NCBI GenBank assembly: GCA_963816955.1
Contig: CAWFME010000005.1
Span: 186,001 to 250,000 of the forward strand
DNA: 64,000 nucleotides
DNA from: DATFQI01 sp963816955
Lineage (GTDB): Bacteria > Actinomycetota > Thermoleophilia > Solirubrobacterales > Solirubrobacteraceae
Direction: 5' to 3'
Part shown: one piece after another, positions 41,065 to 52,459 of the stretch
Position numbering within the stretch: position 1 is the first letter of the stretch
Layout: every line of letters starts with the position of its first letter
Translations under genes and position numbers: made by a program
The notes under the pieces: model-generated
What the model was told of the DNA's origin: nothing
The model's database searches: none
Seen by the model: the letters and a program-made list of their open reading frames with translations, nothing else

Positions 41065-44000
41065 GTGACCAATCGCCTTCTCCCACTCGCCTTCATGCTC
41101 GCGCTCGCCCTGCCGGCGAGCGCGCAGGCCGCGCCGAAGCTGCTGCTCGACGCCACCACGGTGCTCGATGCGCCGCTCACCGCGAACGCCGGCGACGCCG
41201 CCGTCGCCTGCCACCGCGCGTACCGGCCGGACGCGGCCGGGGTCGCGGCCCGCGACGTGCGGCTGCCCGGGCCGGGGTCGCTCGAGGTGCGCCTGGCCGG
41301 CGATGACGGCGATTGGGACGTCGCGGTGTTCGACGCCGCGGGCAACGTGCTCGCGGCCGACGCGTCGCCCGACGCGCAGGAGGTCGCGAGCGGGTTCGCG
41401 CTGAAGGGCGGCGTCGTGCACGTGCAGGCCTGCCGGCGCGCCGGCGACGCCTCGTCGGTGCCCGCGACGCTCGAGCACTCGGCGATCGCGCCCGGCGCCG
41501 CCGAGGCCGCGAAGGCCGCCAAGCCGCAGCTGGTCGACGTGATCACGCCCACGCGCGAGCAGAGGCAGCGGCTCATCGACCTCGGGCTCGACATGACCGA
41601 GCACGGCGGCGAGGAGAGCCTCGGCGTCGTGCTGCACGGCGCAGACGACGAGGCCGCGCTGCGCAAGGCGGGCCTGCGCTGGACGGTCAAGGTCGGCGAC
41701 CTCGTCGCCCAGGATCGCGCCGCGCGGCTGAGCGAGCGCCGCGCCGCAGCGGCCGCGAGCCGCGGCGGCGCCACCGCGAGCGGCGTCCGGGCGCGCGCCA
41801 GCGCGCTGCCCACCGGTCGCGCGACCTACCGCCTGCTGGCCGACTACAACGCCGAGCTCAAGGACCTCGCGGCGAAGAACCCGAACCTCGTGAAGCTCTT
41901 CACGATGCCCGAAGAAGACCTACGGCGGCAAGGACGTCCTCGGGATCGAGATCACCGAGAACGTCGCCCGCAACGACGGCAAGCCGGCCTTCTTCAACAT
42001 GGGCGTCCACCACGCCCGCGAGTGGCCGGCCGGCGAGCTCTCGATGGAGTGGGCGCACGAGCTGGTCAACGGCTACAAGAAGGGCGAGGCGCGCGCGACG
42101 AACGTCGTCAAGAGCTCGCGCAACATCGTCGTGCCGATCGTCAACCCCGACGGCTTCGAGGCCTCGCGCAACGCGGGCGAGCTGGCCGGCCAGAGCGGCG
42201 GCCGCGACGAGAGCGTCCCCGACACCGCCTACCTCGTCGCCGGCGCGACGACCGGCGGCGAGTACCGGCGCAAGAACTGCCGCCTGCCCGACGACTCGGC
42301 GGCCGGCAACTGCACGACCTCCGCGGGCGTGGCCGAGAACGGCGTCGACCCCAACCGCAACTACGGCGGCCTGTGGGGCGGCCCGGGCGCGGACACCAAC
42401 CCGCTCACCCAGAGCTATCGCGGTCCCGGCCCGTTCTCCGAGCCCGAGACGCGCAACATCAAGTCCGTCGTCTCCCGCAACCAGGTGATGACGCTGATCA
42501 CCAACCACACGACCGCGGGCCTCGTGCTGCGCGCGCCCGGCCTGCGGCAGCTCGGCGACCCGGTCGACGAGGACCGCGGATACAAGGCGCTCGGCGACGC
42601 GATGGCCAAGGAGAACGGCTACTTCTCCCAGAAGTCGTTCGAGCTCTACGACACGACCGGCACGACCGAGGACTGGAGCTACAACTCCACGGGCGGCTTC
42701 GGCTTCACGTTCGAGATCTACTGCGGCGACGCCCAACTACGAGACGGGCGACTGCGACGACCCCGCGTTCCACCCGCGCTACCAGCGCGTGGTCGAGGAG
42801 TGGGACGGCACCAACCCGATCGCCGACCACACCAACGACCCGGGCCCGAACAAGGGCTACGACGGCAAGGGCAACCGCGAGGCGTACTACATCGCCGCCG
42901 AGAGCACGCTCAACGAGCAGCGCCACAGCGTGCTCGAGGCCAGCGTGCCCGCCCGGCACGACGCTGCGCCTGACGAAGGAGTTCAAGACGCAGACGTTCC
43001 CGCAGGAGCAGCCCGACGGCTCCGAGAAGCCGCTCGAGATCGACGACATGCTCGAGACGACCTACGACGTCGGCGAGACCGGCAAGGTCCGCTGGCACGT
43101 CAACCCGTCGACGCGGCCCGATCGTGGCCAAGGCGACCGGCAGGCCAGAACCCCGGCCCGTCGAGCCCGCCCGAGCGGCGCGCAACGGCGGCCCGACCGG
43201 CACACGGACGACCCGCCGACGACCCGCGGCAACGACGGCCGCGGCCCCGAGCGGCGACGCGAACTCCAACGACCCGACTCATCTACAACGACCACCCGAT
43301 CACGATCCCGTCCGGCGGCGACAACGGGTCATGGCGGCGAAGGTCGAGTGGGCCACGCCGGCGAGCGACTGGGACGTCGAGCTCTTCGAGGACGCCAACG
43401 GCAACGGCAAGGTCGACACCGGACGAGAAGGTCGTCAGCTCGAGCCAGACCGGCATCGGCGACCGCGACGGCGCTCCGAGGAGGTCGTCGATCGCCGCGC
43501 AGCCGCGGCCTGGCGGCCGGGCACGAAGTACGTGCTGCGCGTGAACAACTTCGCCGCGACGGAGCCGTACACGCTGACGATCAGCTACGCCCGCCGCTGC
43601 CGTTCAAGCCGGCGCAGGTCGAGAGCTACACGCTCACCTGCGAGCGCGGCGGGCACGGTCTACGACACCCAGCAGGTCTTGATCGAGCGCGGCGAGGTCA
43701 AGCAGCTCGACCTCAAGGCGTGCGCGGCCGCGATCCAGCGGGCGTGCGCGGCGAACACGATCGGCCTGCGCTCGGTCAAGGCGACCCGCAAGGGCTCCGG
43801 CATGCGCTTCGGCTTCCGCCGCTTCGCGCGCCGGCCCGTGCAGATCGACGTCTTCCAGGTCTCGCGCGGCGACCGCGTGATCTCCGAGCGGCTCGTCAAG
43901 CGCTTCAAGGCCCGCACGAAGGCCGCGACCTGGAACGGCCGCGGGGCGAGGGGCGACGGCCTGTACTTCGTCCGCTACCGGATGAAGACCCGCAGCGGCA

Positions 44001-44374
44001 AGGGGACCGAGGTCCGCCGCGTCACGCTGCAGCGCCGCAACGGGCGCTTCTCCCGCCGGCCGGACTTCTACCGCCGCGCGACCTGCGACCTGCTGCCGAG
44101 CTACAAGCTCGAGCGGGCCGCCTTCGGCGGGCGCACCAGGGCGCCGCTGCGGATCGCCTTCCGCGTCGCCACCCACGCGCGCACGCAGGTGACGGTGCTG
44201 CGCGGCAAGAAGGCGGTCAAGCGCTTCAAGGCCCGCACGTCGGCGCCCAAGCGGACGCACCGCCTCAAGGTCCGCGCCGGCAAGCTCGCCAAGCGCGGCG
44301 ACTACCGCGTGCGCATCGTGGTCGGCCGGGGCAAGGGCCGCGTGACCTCGACGCTGGTGAGCCGCAGGCTCTAG
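41065..44374 (+). pseudogene. Secreted M14 zinc carboxypeptidase with C-terminal module (frameshifts between 41.9 and 43.7 kb)
   Basis: About 1,100 residues. GTG 41065, signal peptide (LLPLAFMLALALPASAQAA), an N-terminal beta domain (LEVRLAGDDGDWDVAVFDAAG), then the M14 domain: zinc ligands in MGVHHAREWPAGE and LITNHTTAG, substrate site PIVNPDGFE and VDPNRNYGGLWGG, catalytic Glu in GFTFEIYCG. A second beta domain (ASDWDVELFEDANGNGK, YVLRVNNFAATEPYTL) is followed by the C-terminal module with ATWNGRGARGDGLYFVRYR and YKLERAAFGG, ending LVSRRL as in the propeller protein. Frame breaks lie near 41917, 42732, 42950, 43113, 43276, 43327, 43425, 43480, 43600 and 43657. Not all fit a GC dinucleotide loss. 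Confidence 0.85.
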
Positions 44375-44409
44375 CGGGCCACGTCCCCGGCCGGTACCTT
44401 TGCGACGGG

Positions 44410-46101
44410 ATGCGCAAGGATGCCGAGCCGGGGACGACCGCCTCTGCCGAGCCGCTTCAGGTCGAGGCGCCCGCACCCGCACCCGCACCGCCCGCGCAGC
44501 ACGCCGCGCTGCTGCAGCTCGCGCGCACGGTCGGCAACCAGGCCTTCGGCGCGATCCTCGCCCGCCAGGAGGAGCCCGAGGATTGGGAGGCCACCCCGAA
44601 CCTCCGCGGCACGCCCCCGGTGCGCGATCGCCACCACCCGCCCAACAGCAACGTGGTCGAGGACCAGGCCGAGTACGACGCGCTCGTGACGGAGGCGCGC
44701 GCGGCGCTGGTCCGCCAGCGCGCGCGCGCCGCCGGCTTCCTCGACGAGCGCGGCAACCTGCACGACTTCCGCTACTTCTTCGCGAAGGTCTACTCGTACG
44801 TCACCGAGAACGAGATCGGCTTCTGCGAGTCGCACGCGTTCCACTACCCGAGCTACGTGCTCAAGTGCGTCCTGTACTTCGAGCGCATCTACGACGACAA
44901 CATCCGCGCGTTCGACACGCCGGGGGCGCGCGTGGAGGACCACTGGCGCACCGCCTTCGAGGAGACGGCCCGCGCCCAGCAGCGCTCCGAGGACGCCTAC
45001 CGGCTGATGCTCGAGATGCGCGACCCCGACGCGGCCGGCGGCGCGGCGCTCAACGCGCTCACCCAGACCGTGCTCGGCGCGATGACCGCGATGACGGTCT
45101 CGATGAAGGCCCACATCCGCTACGACCTGCCGCGCGCCGAGGCGTGGGTGTTCAACCAGGGCTACCGCGCGATGCCGCACGTCACCCAGGACGACTTCAT
45201 GGCCGACTTCATGTCGATGAGCGGCGTCTTCGACCGCGCGGGCGAGGCGATGCTGCCGGACATGGCGGAGAAGCTCGGCGTCCCGGTCGACCTCGTGCCG
45301 CGGATGGTCCAGGACACCTCGATGAGCTACCTGTTCGGCGCCGACATGGGGACGGAGCGCGCCGACACGTGGCGCCGCGCGCTCGCGCTCGGCGCCGAGC
45401 ACCCCGGCGACGTCGGGCCCTACGGGCGCGACGCGGCCGGCCACATCACCGGCGACACCACGCAGAGCGACCAGATGAGCGCGATCGGCGGGCTCTCGGA
45501 CCCGAGCCTGCGACCCAGCATGACCGATCCGATGAACAGCGGCGACGACGACTCGGCGCACGCCGACCTGGCCGGGATGACCGACGAGCAGATCGCCGCG
45601 CTGCCGGCCGTGCGGCGCGTGCAGTACCTGCGCGCGCTGCAGTCCGGCATGACGATCGGCAACGACGAGGACCTCGTGCTGCGGATCCTGCGCGCCTCAC
45701 GGGCCGACGTCGTGACGGTGATCGACGGGGCCGACGCCTGGGACCTGATGTATGCGCTCGACCTGGGCAACGCGGACAGCCTGCGCGAGCTGTTCCGGAC
45801 GCAGTACTACGGCGTCACCGCCGCCAACACCGCGCTGCGCCTCGTCCGCCGGTGCATGGACGGCGAGACCGCGGAGTGGGAGGAGGAGATGGTCGCCGAC
45901 ATCATCGTGGTGCGCGCCGACCGCGTCGCGCTGATCCGCGAGATCGGCCGCGCCTACCCGTCCATGAGCGGCAGCGACGACTTCCACAAGGGCCTCAACA
46001 AGCTCGAGTGGCAGCTCGACGGCGAGGACGAGTCGCGCGTCCACGTCGTCCTGGCGAGCGACTCGGCCGCTCCCGCGACCGAGAGCGGCGAGTGGTGGTG
46101 A
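44410..46101 (+). CDS. Putative contractile-injection-system-associated (cargo-like) protein
   Basis: 563 residues, no signal peptide. Residues 1-60 are disordered (EAPAPAPAPPAQHAALL), then the motif LARTVGNQAFGAILARQ, like the LQ-x-GN-x-A-V-x-LL-x-R segment common in DUF4157 and eCIS-associated proteins. Residues about 90-300 are helical and resemble DUF5995 (MKAHIRYDLPRAEAW, VFNQGYRAMPHVTQDDF). Residues 390-540 (MTDEQIAALPAVRRVQYLRAL, NDEDLVLRILRASR, ADAWDLMYALDLGN) resemble the C-terminal helical repeats of eCIS-linked proteins. These family links are from memory. ATG 44410 is 35 bp after the peptidase stop. No sheath, tube or baseplate genes are in the window. Confidence 0.55.
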   Translation: MRKDAEPGTTASAEPLQVEAPAPAPAPPAQHAALLQLARTVGNQAFGAILARQEEPEDWEATPNLRGTPPVRDRHHPPNSNVVEDQAEYDALVTEARAALVRQRARAAGFLDERGNLHDFRYFFAKVYSYVTENEIGFCESHAFHYPSYVLKCVLYFERIYDDNIRAFDTPGARVEDHWRTAFEETARAQQRSEDAYRLMLEMRDPDAAGGAALNALTQTVLGAMTAMTVSMKAHIRYDLPRAEAWVFNQGYRAMPHVTQDDFMADFMSMSGVFDRAGEAMLPDMAEKLGVPVDLVPRMVQDTSMSYLFGADMGTERADTWRRALALGAEHPGDVGPYGRDAAGHITGDTTQSDQMSAIGGLSDPSLRPSMTDPMNSGDDDSAHADLAGMTDEQIAALPAVRRVQYLRALQSGMTIGNDEDLVLRILRASRADVVTVIDGADAWDLMYALDLGNADSLRELFRTQYYGVTAANTALRLVRRCMDGETAEWEEEMVADIIVVRADRVALIREIGRAYPSMSGSDDFHKGLNKLEWQLDGEDESRVHVVLASDSAAPATESGEWW

Positions 46102-46114
46102 GCGCGCTGCGGCG

Positions 46115-47199
46115 CTAGCCCTGCGCGCGCTTCGCGCCGCGGAAGGTCGGGACGCGCTCGGCCACCTCGGCGTCCGTGAGCGGGAAGTGGCAGGCGGCGA
46201 TGTTGCCGCCCTCCTTGACCTCCAGCGGCGGGTCGTCGGTGCGGCAGACCTCCTGCGCCTTCCAGCAGCGCGTGTGGAAGCGGCAGGCCTGCGGCGGGTT
46301 GGTCGGCGACGGCACGTCGCCGGCCAGCACCTGGCGCTTCTTCGCCGCCGCCAGCCGCGGGTCGGCGACCGGCACCGCGGACATCAGCGCGCCGGTGTAG
46401 GGCATGCGCGGATGCGCATAGAGCTCGTCCGAGCTCGCCATCTCCACGATCCGGCCCAGGTACATCACGGCCACGCGGTCGCACATGTGGCGGACGACCG
46501 ACAGGTCGTGGGCGATGAAGACGAGCGTGATGCCGAAGTCGCGCTGGAGCTGGCGCAGCAGGTTGAGGATCTGCGCCTGGATCGAGACGTCCAGGGCGGA
46601 CACGGGCTCGTCGGCGATGATCAGCTTCGGCTTGAGAGCGAGCGCCCGCGCGACGCCGATGCGCTGGCGCTGGCCGCCGGAGAACTCGTGCGGGTAGCGG
46701 TTGTAGTGCTCCGGGTTGAGGCCGACGGTGTCCATCAGCTCCTGGACCGTCCGCTTGCGCTCGCCCTCGCCGCTGTGCATGCCCTGGATCGCGAACGGCT
46801 CGCCGATGATCGTGCCGATCGTCTTGCGCGGGTTCAGCGACGAGTACGGGTCCTGGAAGATCATCTGCATGTCCTGGCGCAGCGTTTTCAGGCGCTGGCC
46901 GGACGCGTCGGTGATCTCCTGGCCCTCGAAGCGGATCGAGCCGGACGTCGGGTCCATCAGGCGCAGCAGCAGCCGCGCGGTGGTCGACTTGCCGCAGCCC
47001 GACTCGCCGACGAGGCCGAGCGTCTCGCCCTTCAGCACGTCGAACGAGATGCCGTCCACGGCCTGCACCGCGCCGACCTTGCGCTGGAAGACGATGCCGC
47101 TCGTCAACGGGAAGTGCTTGACGAGGTCGCGGACCTCCATCAGCGGCTCGCCGGCCGCCGGCGAGTGCCCGCCGGCCTCCGTGCTGGTGGCCGTCTCGC

Positions 47200-47203
<4 letters not shown>
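46115..47203 (-). CDS. oppF: Oligopeptide ABC transporter ATP-binding protein (OppF type)
   Basis: About 362 residues. Walker A GESGCGKSTTARLLLRL, Q-loop FQDPYSSLNPR, signature EFSGGQRQRIGVARALA, Walker B LIIADEPVSALD, and the peptide-transporter C-terminal extension with the Cys motif CRFHTRCWKAQEVC. ATG 47203 has GGAGGAGAC. Last gene of the opp operon; start overlaps the oppD stop. Confidence 0.93.
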
Positions 47204-48321
<1,118 letters not shown>

Positions 48322-48330
48322 CTCAGGTAA

Positions 48331-49293
48331 CTAGTACCGCACGCGCGGGTCGAGGAATGCGTACACGATGTCCACCAGGAGGTTCATGAGGATGACGGCC
48401 AGGGCGGCGATCAGGACGGCGCCCTGGACGATCGGCAGGTCGCTCTTCTGGATCGCGTCGAACGCGAGGCGCCCGATGCCCGGGATGTTGAAGACGGTCT
48501 CCGTGAGGATCGCGCCGCCGAACAGGATGCCGAGGTCGAGGCCGAAGATGGTGACGATCGGGGTGATGGCGGAGCGCAGGCCGTGGCGGAACACCACGCG
48601 CCGCTCGCCGAGGCCCTTGGCGCGGGCCGTGCGGATGTAGTCCTCGCCCATGACGTCGAGCAGGTTCGCGCGCAGGAAGCGCGCGTAGATCGCCGCGAAC
48701 GCGGTCGCGAGGACGAGCCAGGGCAACAGCAGGGCAGCGGCCCACGCGACGGGGTCCTCGGTGAACGGCGTGTACTGGCCCGAGCCCTTGAAGATCGGGA
48801 CGAGCTTGCCGAGGTCCTCGGAGAAGAGGTAGATCGAGACCAGGCCGACCCAGTACACGGGCGCGGAGATGGCGAGCAGGGCGCCGCCCATGGCCAGGCG
48901 GTCGAGCAGGGTGCCGCGCTTGATGGCGGAGACGATCCCGATCGGGATGCCGATCAGCAGCCACACGATGGCGCCGCCGAGGGCGAGAGAGGCGGTGGCC
49001 GGCAGCCGGTCGAACAGCGTCTCGCGGACGGCGACGTTGTTCTGGTAGCTGTAGCCGAAGTCGAAGTGCAGGACCAGGTCCCGCATGTAGACGTAGTACT
49101 GGTGGTACCACGGCTTGTCGAGCCCGAGGTTCTCCCGGATCGCCGCGATCAGCTCCGGCGTCGGCTGGCGGCCGGCGCGCAGCACGGCGGGGTCCGCCGA
49201 CGGCAGCAGGATGAACATCACGAACGTGATGAAGCTGACGACGAACAGCAGCAGGATCGACCAGAGCAGTCGTCGGATGATGTAGGTGACCAT
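48331..49293 (-). CDS. oppB: Oligopeptide ABC transporter permease (OppB type)
   Basis: 320 residues with six membrane segments, starting TYIIRRLLWSILLLFVVSFI and containing the BPD_transp_1 loop DYIRTARAKGLGERRVVFRH and the C-terminal LVDIVYAFLDPRVRY typical of OppB/DppB. Downstream of oppA across an intergenic hairpin and 9 bp upstream of oppD. Confidence 0.94.
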   Translation of the reverse strand: MVTYIIRRLLWSILLLFVVSFITFVMFILLPSADPAVLRAGRQPTPELIAAIRENLGLDKPWYHQYYVYMRDLVLHFDFGYSYQNNVAVRETLFDRLPATASLALGGAIVWLLIGIPIGIVSAIKRGTLLDRLAMGGALLAISAPVYWVGLVSIYLFSEDLGKLVPIFKGSGQYTPFTEDPVAWAAALLLPWLVLATAFAAIYARFLRANLLDVMGEDYIRTARAKGLGERRVVFRHGLRSAITPIVTIFGLDLGILFGGAILTETVFNIPGIGRLAFDAIQKSDLPIVQGAVLIAALAVILMNLLVDIVYAFLDPRVRY

Positions 49294-49312
49294 GGCGCTC
49301 GGTAATGCGGGT

Positions 49313-49338
49313 GGGCCCCCGGCCTGCGCCGGGGGCCC
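49313..49338. terminator. Intercistronic hairpin between oppA and oppB
   Basis: GGGCCCCCGGC (49313-49323) and GCCGGGGGCCC (49328-49338) pair perfectly around CTGC. It lies in the 71-bp gap after oppA in the leftward operon. No T-tract, so a partial terminator or 3'-end stabiliser is likely. It would raise the level of binding protein over the membrane and ATPase subunits. Confidence 0.75.
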
Positions 49339-49364
49339 GCTCGCGTGTTCCTAGTGGTGCGTTC

Positions 49365-51140
49365 CTACTTCAGGGTCGTGAACGAGAAGTCCGGACCGGA
49401 GAAGTAGGCGTTCATCGCGCCCTCGACGTCCTTGGACCAGAGGGTGATGTTGTCGTCCCACACGTACGGGATGGCGATGGCCTGCTCGACGATCATCTTG
49501 TTGATGTCGGCCCACGCCTGGTTGCGCTCGGGGCCGGCCTCGACGAGTGACGCCTCCGTCATCTTCTCGTTGATCTCCTTGTTGTCCAGCAGGCTCCAGT
49601 TCACGTTGCCCTGGGGCTTGATGGCGTCGCCCTTGAACGTCGGCTCGAGGAGCGACTGGGGATCCGTGAAGTCCTTGAACCAGCCCACGTTCGGGCAGAT
49701 CACGTAGTTGGACTTCGGGACGCCGCAGAACTTCGTGTACAGCGTGTCCTGCGGGACCTTGCGGTAGTTGAGCTTGAAGCCCATCTTGTTGAGCTGGGCC
49801 TGCGCCACCTGCGCGGTCTGGTTGCCCGGATCCGCGTTCGTGGCGATGGTCAGCAGCTCGCCGCCGCCCTCCGGCGTCGCACCCTCCGCCTTGGCGGCGT
49901 CGAGGTACTTCTTCATGACCGTCTCGTCACCCTTGGGGTTGGCCATGTAGTCGATGCCCTCGAAGCCCTCCTCGCCGCCGGACTCCTCGTAGCCGGGGAT
50001 GCCCGGCGGGATGAAGCCCTGCGCGATCGGACCGATGAAGTCGCCGCCGCGGGTCTTGCGGAGCGCGTCACGGTCGAAGCCGGCGATGACGGCCTTGCGG
50101 AGGTTGATGTTGTCGAACGGCTTCTTCGTGGTGTTCAGCGCGATCCAGCGCGTGCCACCGCCGGAGACCCGGCCGATCTGCTCCTTGTTGTTCTGGATCG
50201 CGCGGCTCAGCACCGGGATCGGCGGCTGGCCGGAGTCGCAGCACATCGTCGGCGAGGTCGCCGACAGCGTGCGGCGCGACGCCACGGTCAGGTCGTCGTT
50301 GCCCTCCTCGATCGTGATCGAGTCGAGGTAGGCGGGACGGAAGTCCGTGTCCTTGTTCCAGTTGGGGTTGCGGACGATCTCGATCCGCTTGCCCGGGTCG
50401 CGGCCCGTCACCTTGCCGGTGCTCGGGTCGTTCTTGACCATGTACGGGCCCGTGAAGGCGACGTACTGGTCGTACTGGGACGGCGACTCCTTGTCGTACT
50501 TCTCGGCGTAGTCGCGCGGGACCGGCACCGTGATCGGCATGACGAGCGCCTGGGCGACGGACTCGCCGACGGGGCGGTCGAGCTTGATCTCGATCGTCGT
50601 GTCGTCGGTGGCCGTGATGCCCGGGATGTCCTCGACGCCCTTCGAGGGCTCGTCGGGCGAGCCGGTGATGTCGCCGAAGTACGACGTCGCGTAGCCCGAC
50701 GGAACGTTGGCGCTGAAGGCCCGCTCCATCGCGTACTCGATGTCGTCGGCGACCACCGCACGATCGACCGGCGGCGCGAACTTGACGTCCGGCTTGATCT
50801 TGACGGTGACCGTCTTCTTGTCCTCGGCGATCTGCGGCTCGCCGTCGGCGAGGTCCGGCTGCGGCTCCTCGTCGCCGGGCGCGAACATGTACAGCGGCCG
50901 GTTGGTGGCGTAGAGCACCTGGTAGCCGAAGGTGTAGTAGCTCTGGCCCGGGTCGAGATAATCGACGTCCGCGGCCGCGAGGAACGTGAGGTCGCCGCCC
51001 TGCTTGCCCTCGGAGGGGGCGCTGCCGCCCGTGTCCTCGGAGCCGCCGCCCTCGTTGTCGGAGCCGCCGCAACCGGCGGCCACGAGGCCGAGGATCGCGA
51101 CGAGCCCGATGAGCAGCGCGCTCAAGCGCACTCTGCGCAT
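49365..51140 (-). CDS. oppA: Oligopeptide ABC transporter substrate-binding lipoprotein (OppA type)
   Basis: About 591 residues. Lipoprotein signal RVRLSALLIGLVAILGLVAAGCGG, acidic linker, then SBP_bac_5: DVDYLDPGQSYYTFGYQVLYAT, TVKIKPDVKFAPPVDRAVVADDIEYAMER, YVAFTGPYMVKND, LRKAVIAGFDRDAL and YVICPNVGWFKDFTDP, WSLLDNKEINEKM. Of two in-frame Met codons, ATG 51140 has AGGA at 8-nt spacing and is preferred over ATG 51146. It sits second in the operon after oppC. Confidence 0.94.
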   Translation of the reverse strand: MRRVRLSALLIGLVAILGLVAAGCGGSDNEGGGSEDTGGSAPSEGKQGGDLTFLAAADVDYLDPGQSYYTFGYQVLYATNRPLYMFAPGDEEPQPDLADGEPQIAEDKKTVTVKIKPDVKFAPPVDRAVVADDIEYAMERAFSANVPSGYATSYFGDITGSPDEPSKGVEDIPGITATDDTTIEIKLDRPVGESVAQALVMPITVPVPRDYAEKYDKESPSQYDQYVAFTGPYMVKNDPSTGKVTGRDPGKRIEIVRNPNWNKDTDFRPAYLDSITIEEGNDDLTVASRRTLSATSPTMCCDSGQPPIPVLSRAIQNNKEQIGRVSGGGTRWIALNTTKKPFDNINLRKAVIAGFDRDALRKTRGGDFIGPIAQGFIPPGIPGYEESGGEEGFEGIDYMANPKGDETVMKKYLDAAKAEGATPEGGGELLTIATNADPGNQTAQVAQAQLNKMGFKLNYRKVPQDTLYTKFCGVPKSNYVICPNVGWFKDFTDPQSLLEPTFKGDAIKPQGNVNWSLLDNKEINEKMTEASLVEAGPERNQAWADINKMIVEQAIAIPYVWDDNITLWSKDVEGAMNAYFSGPDFSFTTLK

Positions 51141-51191
51141 GTGCATGGTCCTTTCTGATTGATGAGACATATGAGGTGGAGAGGCCGGTCC

Positions 51192-52184
51192 CTACCGGTC
51201 GCCCTTGGGGTTGAGCGCATCCTGCAGCCCGTCGCCCACGAGGTTGAACGCCAGCACGGTGAGCACCAGCGCGATGCCGGGAGCGAGCATGAACCACCAA
51301 GCGATGTCGAAGATGTTGGTGGCCTCGGCGATCATCGCCCCCCACGTGGCCGTCGGGGGTTGAACCCCCACGCCCAGGAAGGACAGCGCCGCCTCGAACA
51401 GGATGTTGGTCGGGATGATCAGCGTCGTGTAGACGATGATCGGGGCCAAGAGGTTGGGGAGGATCTCGCGGAAGATGATGCGGGTGTTGGACGCCCCGAG
51501 CGAGCGGGCGGCCTCGATGAACTCCTTCTCGCGCAGCGAGAGGACCTGCCCGCGGATGATGCGGGCGAAGTACGGCCACTGCGCGAGCACGATCACGAAG
51601 ATCACGACGCGCAGGCCCGGCTCGATGATCCCGCCGAGGCAGCCGCCGCCGAGCGAGCACGCGGCGCCGAGGCCGAGCGCGAGCAGCAGCACCGGGAACG
51701 CCAGCTGCACGTCCATGATGCGCGACAGCAGCGAGTCGATCCAGCCGCGGTAGAAGCCCGCGACCATGCCGGCGACGGTGCCGATGATCACGATCAGCGC
51801 GGTCGCGATCAGCGCGACCGTGAGCGAGACGCGCGCCCCGTAGATGGTCCGCGCGAACACGTCGCGGCCGATCTGGTCGACGCCGAAGATGTGGTCGGCG
51901 CTCGGCCCGGCCGGAAGGCCGAAGTCGTCGAGCGCGTTCGGGTCCTGGACGTTGGGCTCGGGCGCGCCGACGGCCTTGACGATCAGCGGCGCGAAGATCG
52001 CGATCAGGACCAGCAGGACGATGAAGCCGAGCGCGGCCATCGCGACCTTGTCGCGTCGGAAACGCCGCCAGAAAAGTTGTAGGGGCGAGCGCGCCGTGAT
52101 CGCGCGCTCTTCGCCGGAGAGGGCCTCGTCGCCCGCGATCCCTGAGCCCTCGGAGTGGAGCAGCTCGCTCGTACCCGTGCTCAT
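51192..52184 (-). CDS. oppC: Oligopeptide ABC transporter permease (OppC type)
   Basis: About 330 residues. N-terminal cytoplasmic SPLQLFWRRFRRDKVAMAALG, then six membrane segments with DHIFGVDQIGRDVFARTIYGAR (the OppC/DppC N-domain), the loop FIEAARSLGASNTRIIFREILPN and EAALSFLGVGVQPPTATWG. ATG 52184 with GAGGCG upstream. First gene of the operon, an unusual order (C-A-B-D-F). Confidence 0.94.
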   Translation of the reverse strand: MSTGTSELLHSEGSGIAGDEALSGEERAITARSPLQLFWRRFRRDKVAMAALGFIVLLVLIAIFAPLIVKAVGAPEPNVQDPNALDDFGLPAGPSADHIFGVDQIGRDVFARTIYGARVSLTVALIATALIVIIGTVAGMVAGFYRGWIDSLLSRIMDVQLAFPVLLLALGLGAACSLGGGCLGGIIEPGLRVVIFVIVLAQWPYFARIIRGQVLSLREKEFIEAARSLGASNTRIIFREILPNLLAPIIVYTTLIIPTNILFEAALSFLGVGVQPPTATWGAMIAEATNIFDIAWWFMLAPGIALVLTVLAFNLVGDGLQDALNPKGDR

Positions 52185-52459
52185 ACGGTCGCCTCTCGGC
52201 TCGGTGCTGCGGTACCCAGTTCGTAACCCTCCATCGCGGAAGAGCGCGCACCCACACGCGCAAACCCACGTGACGTTGAAGACACTGCACCGGACGCGCG
52301 CCTCTCGATGCACGCGACCGGGTTTATTCCCCCTGAAGGATCGAAACCCTACTAGGTCGGATTGCAGATCGGCCCCCTACAGCACACTGCTGGGTGCGCA
52401 GGTCACATCGGTGTTCCCTGGGGTGGGTGGGGTCGTTTCCCTACGCTTTGCCCACGCAG

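Noticed and set aside
41065..46101. Single continuous open frame joining the M14 peptidase start to the cargo-like protein (1,678 codons)
   Set aside because: The middle part is out of frame with the peptidase domains; the true peptidase ends at 44374 in another frame and the next gene starts at ATG 44410.
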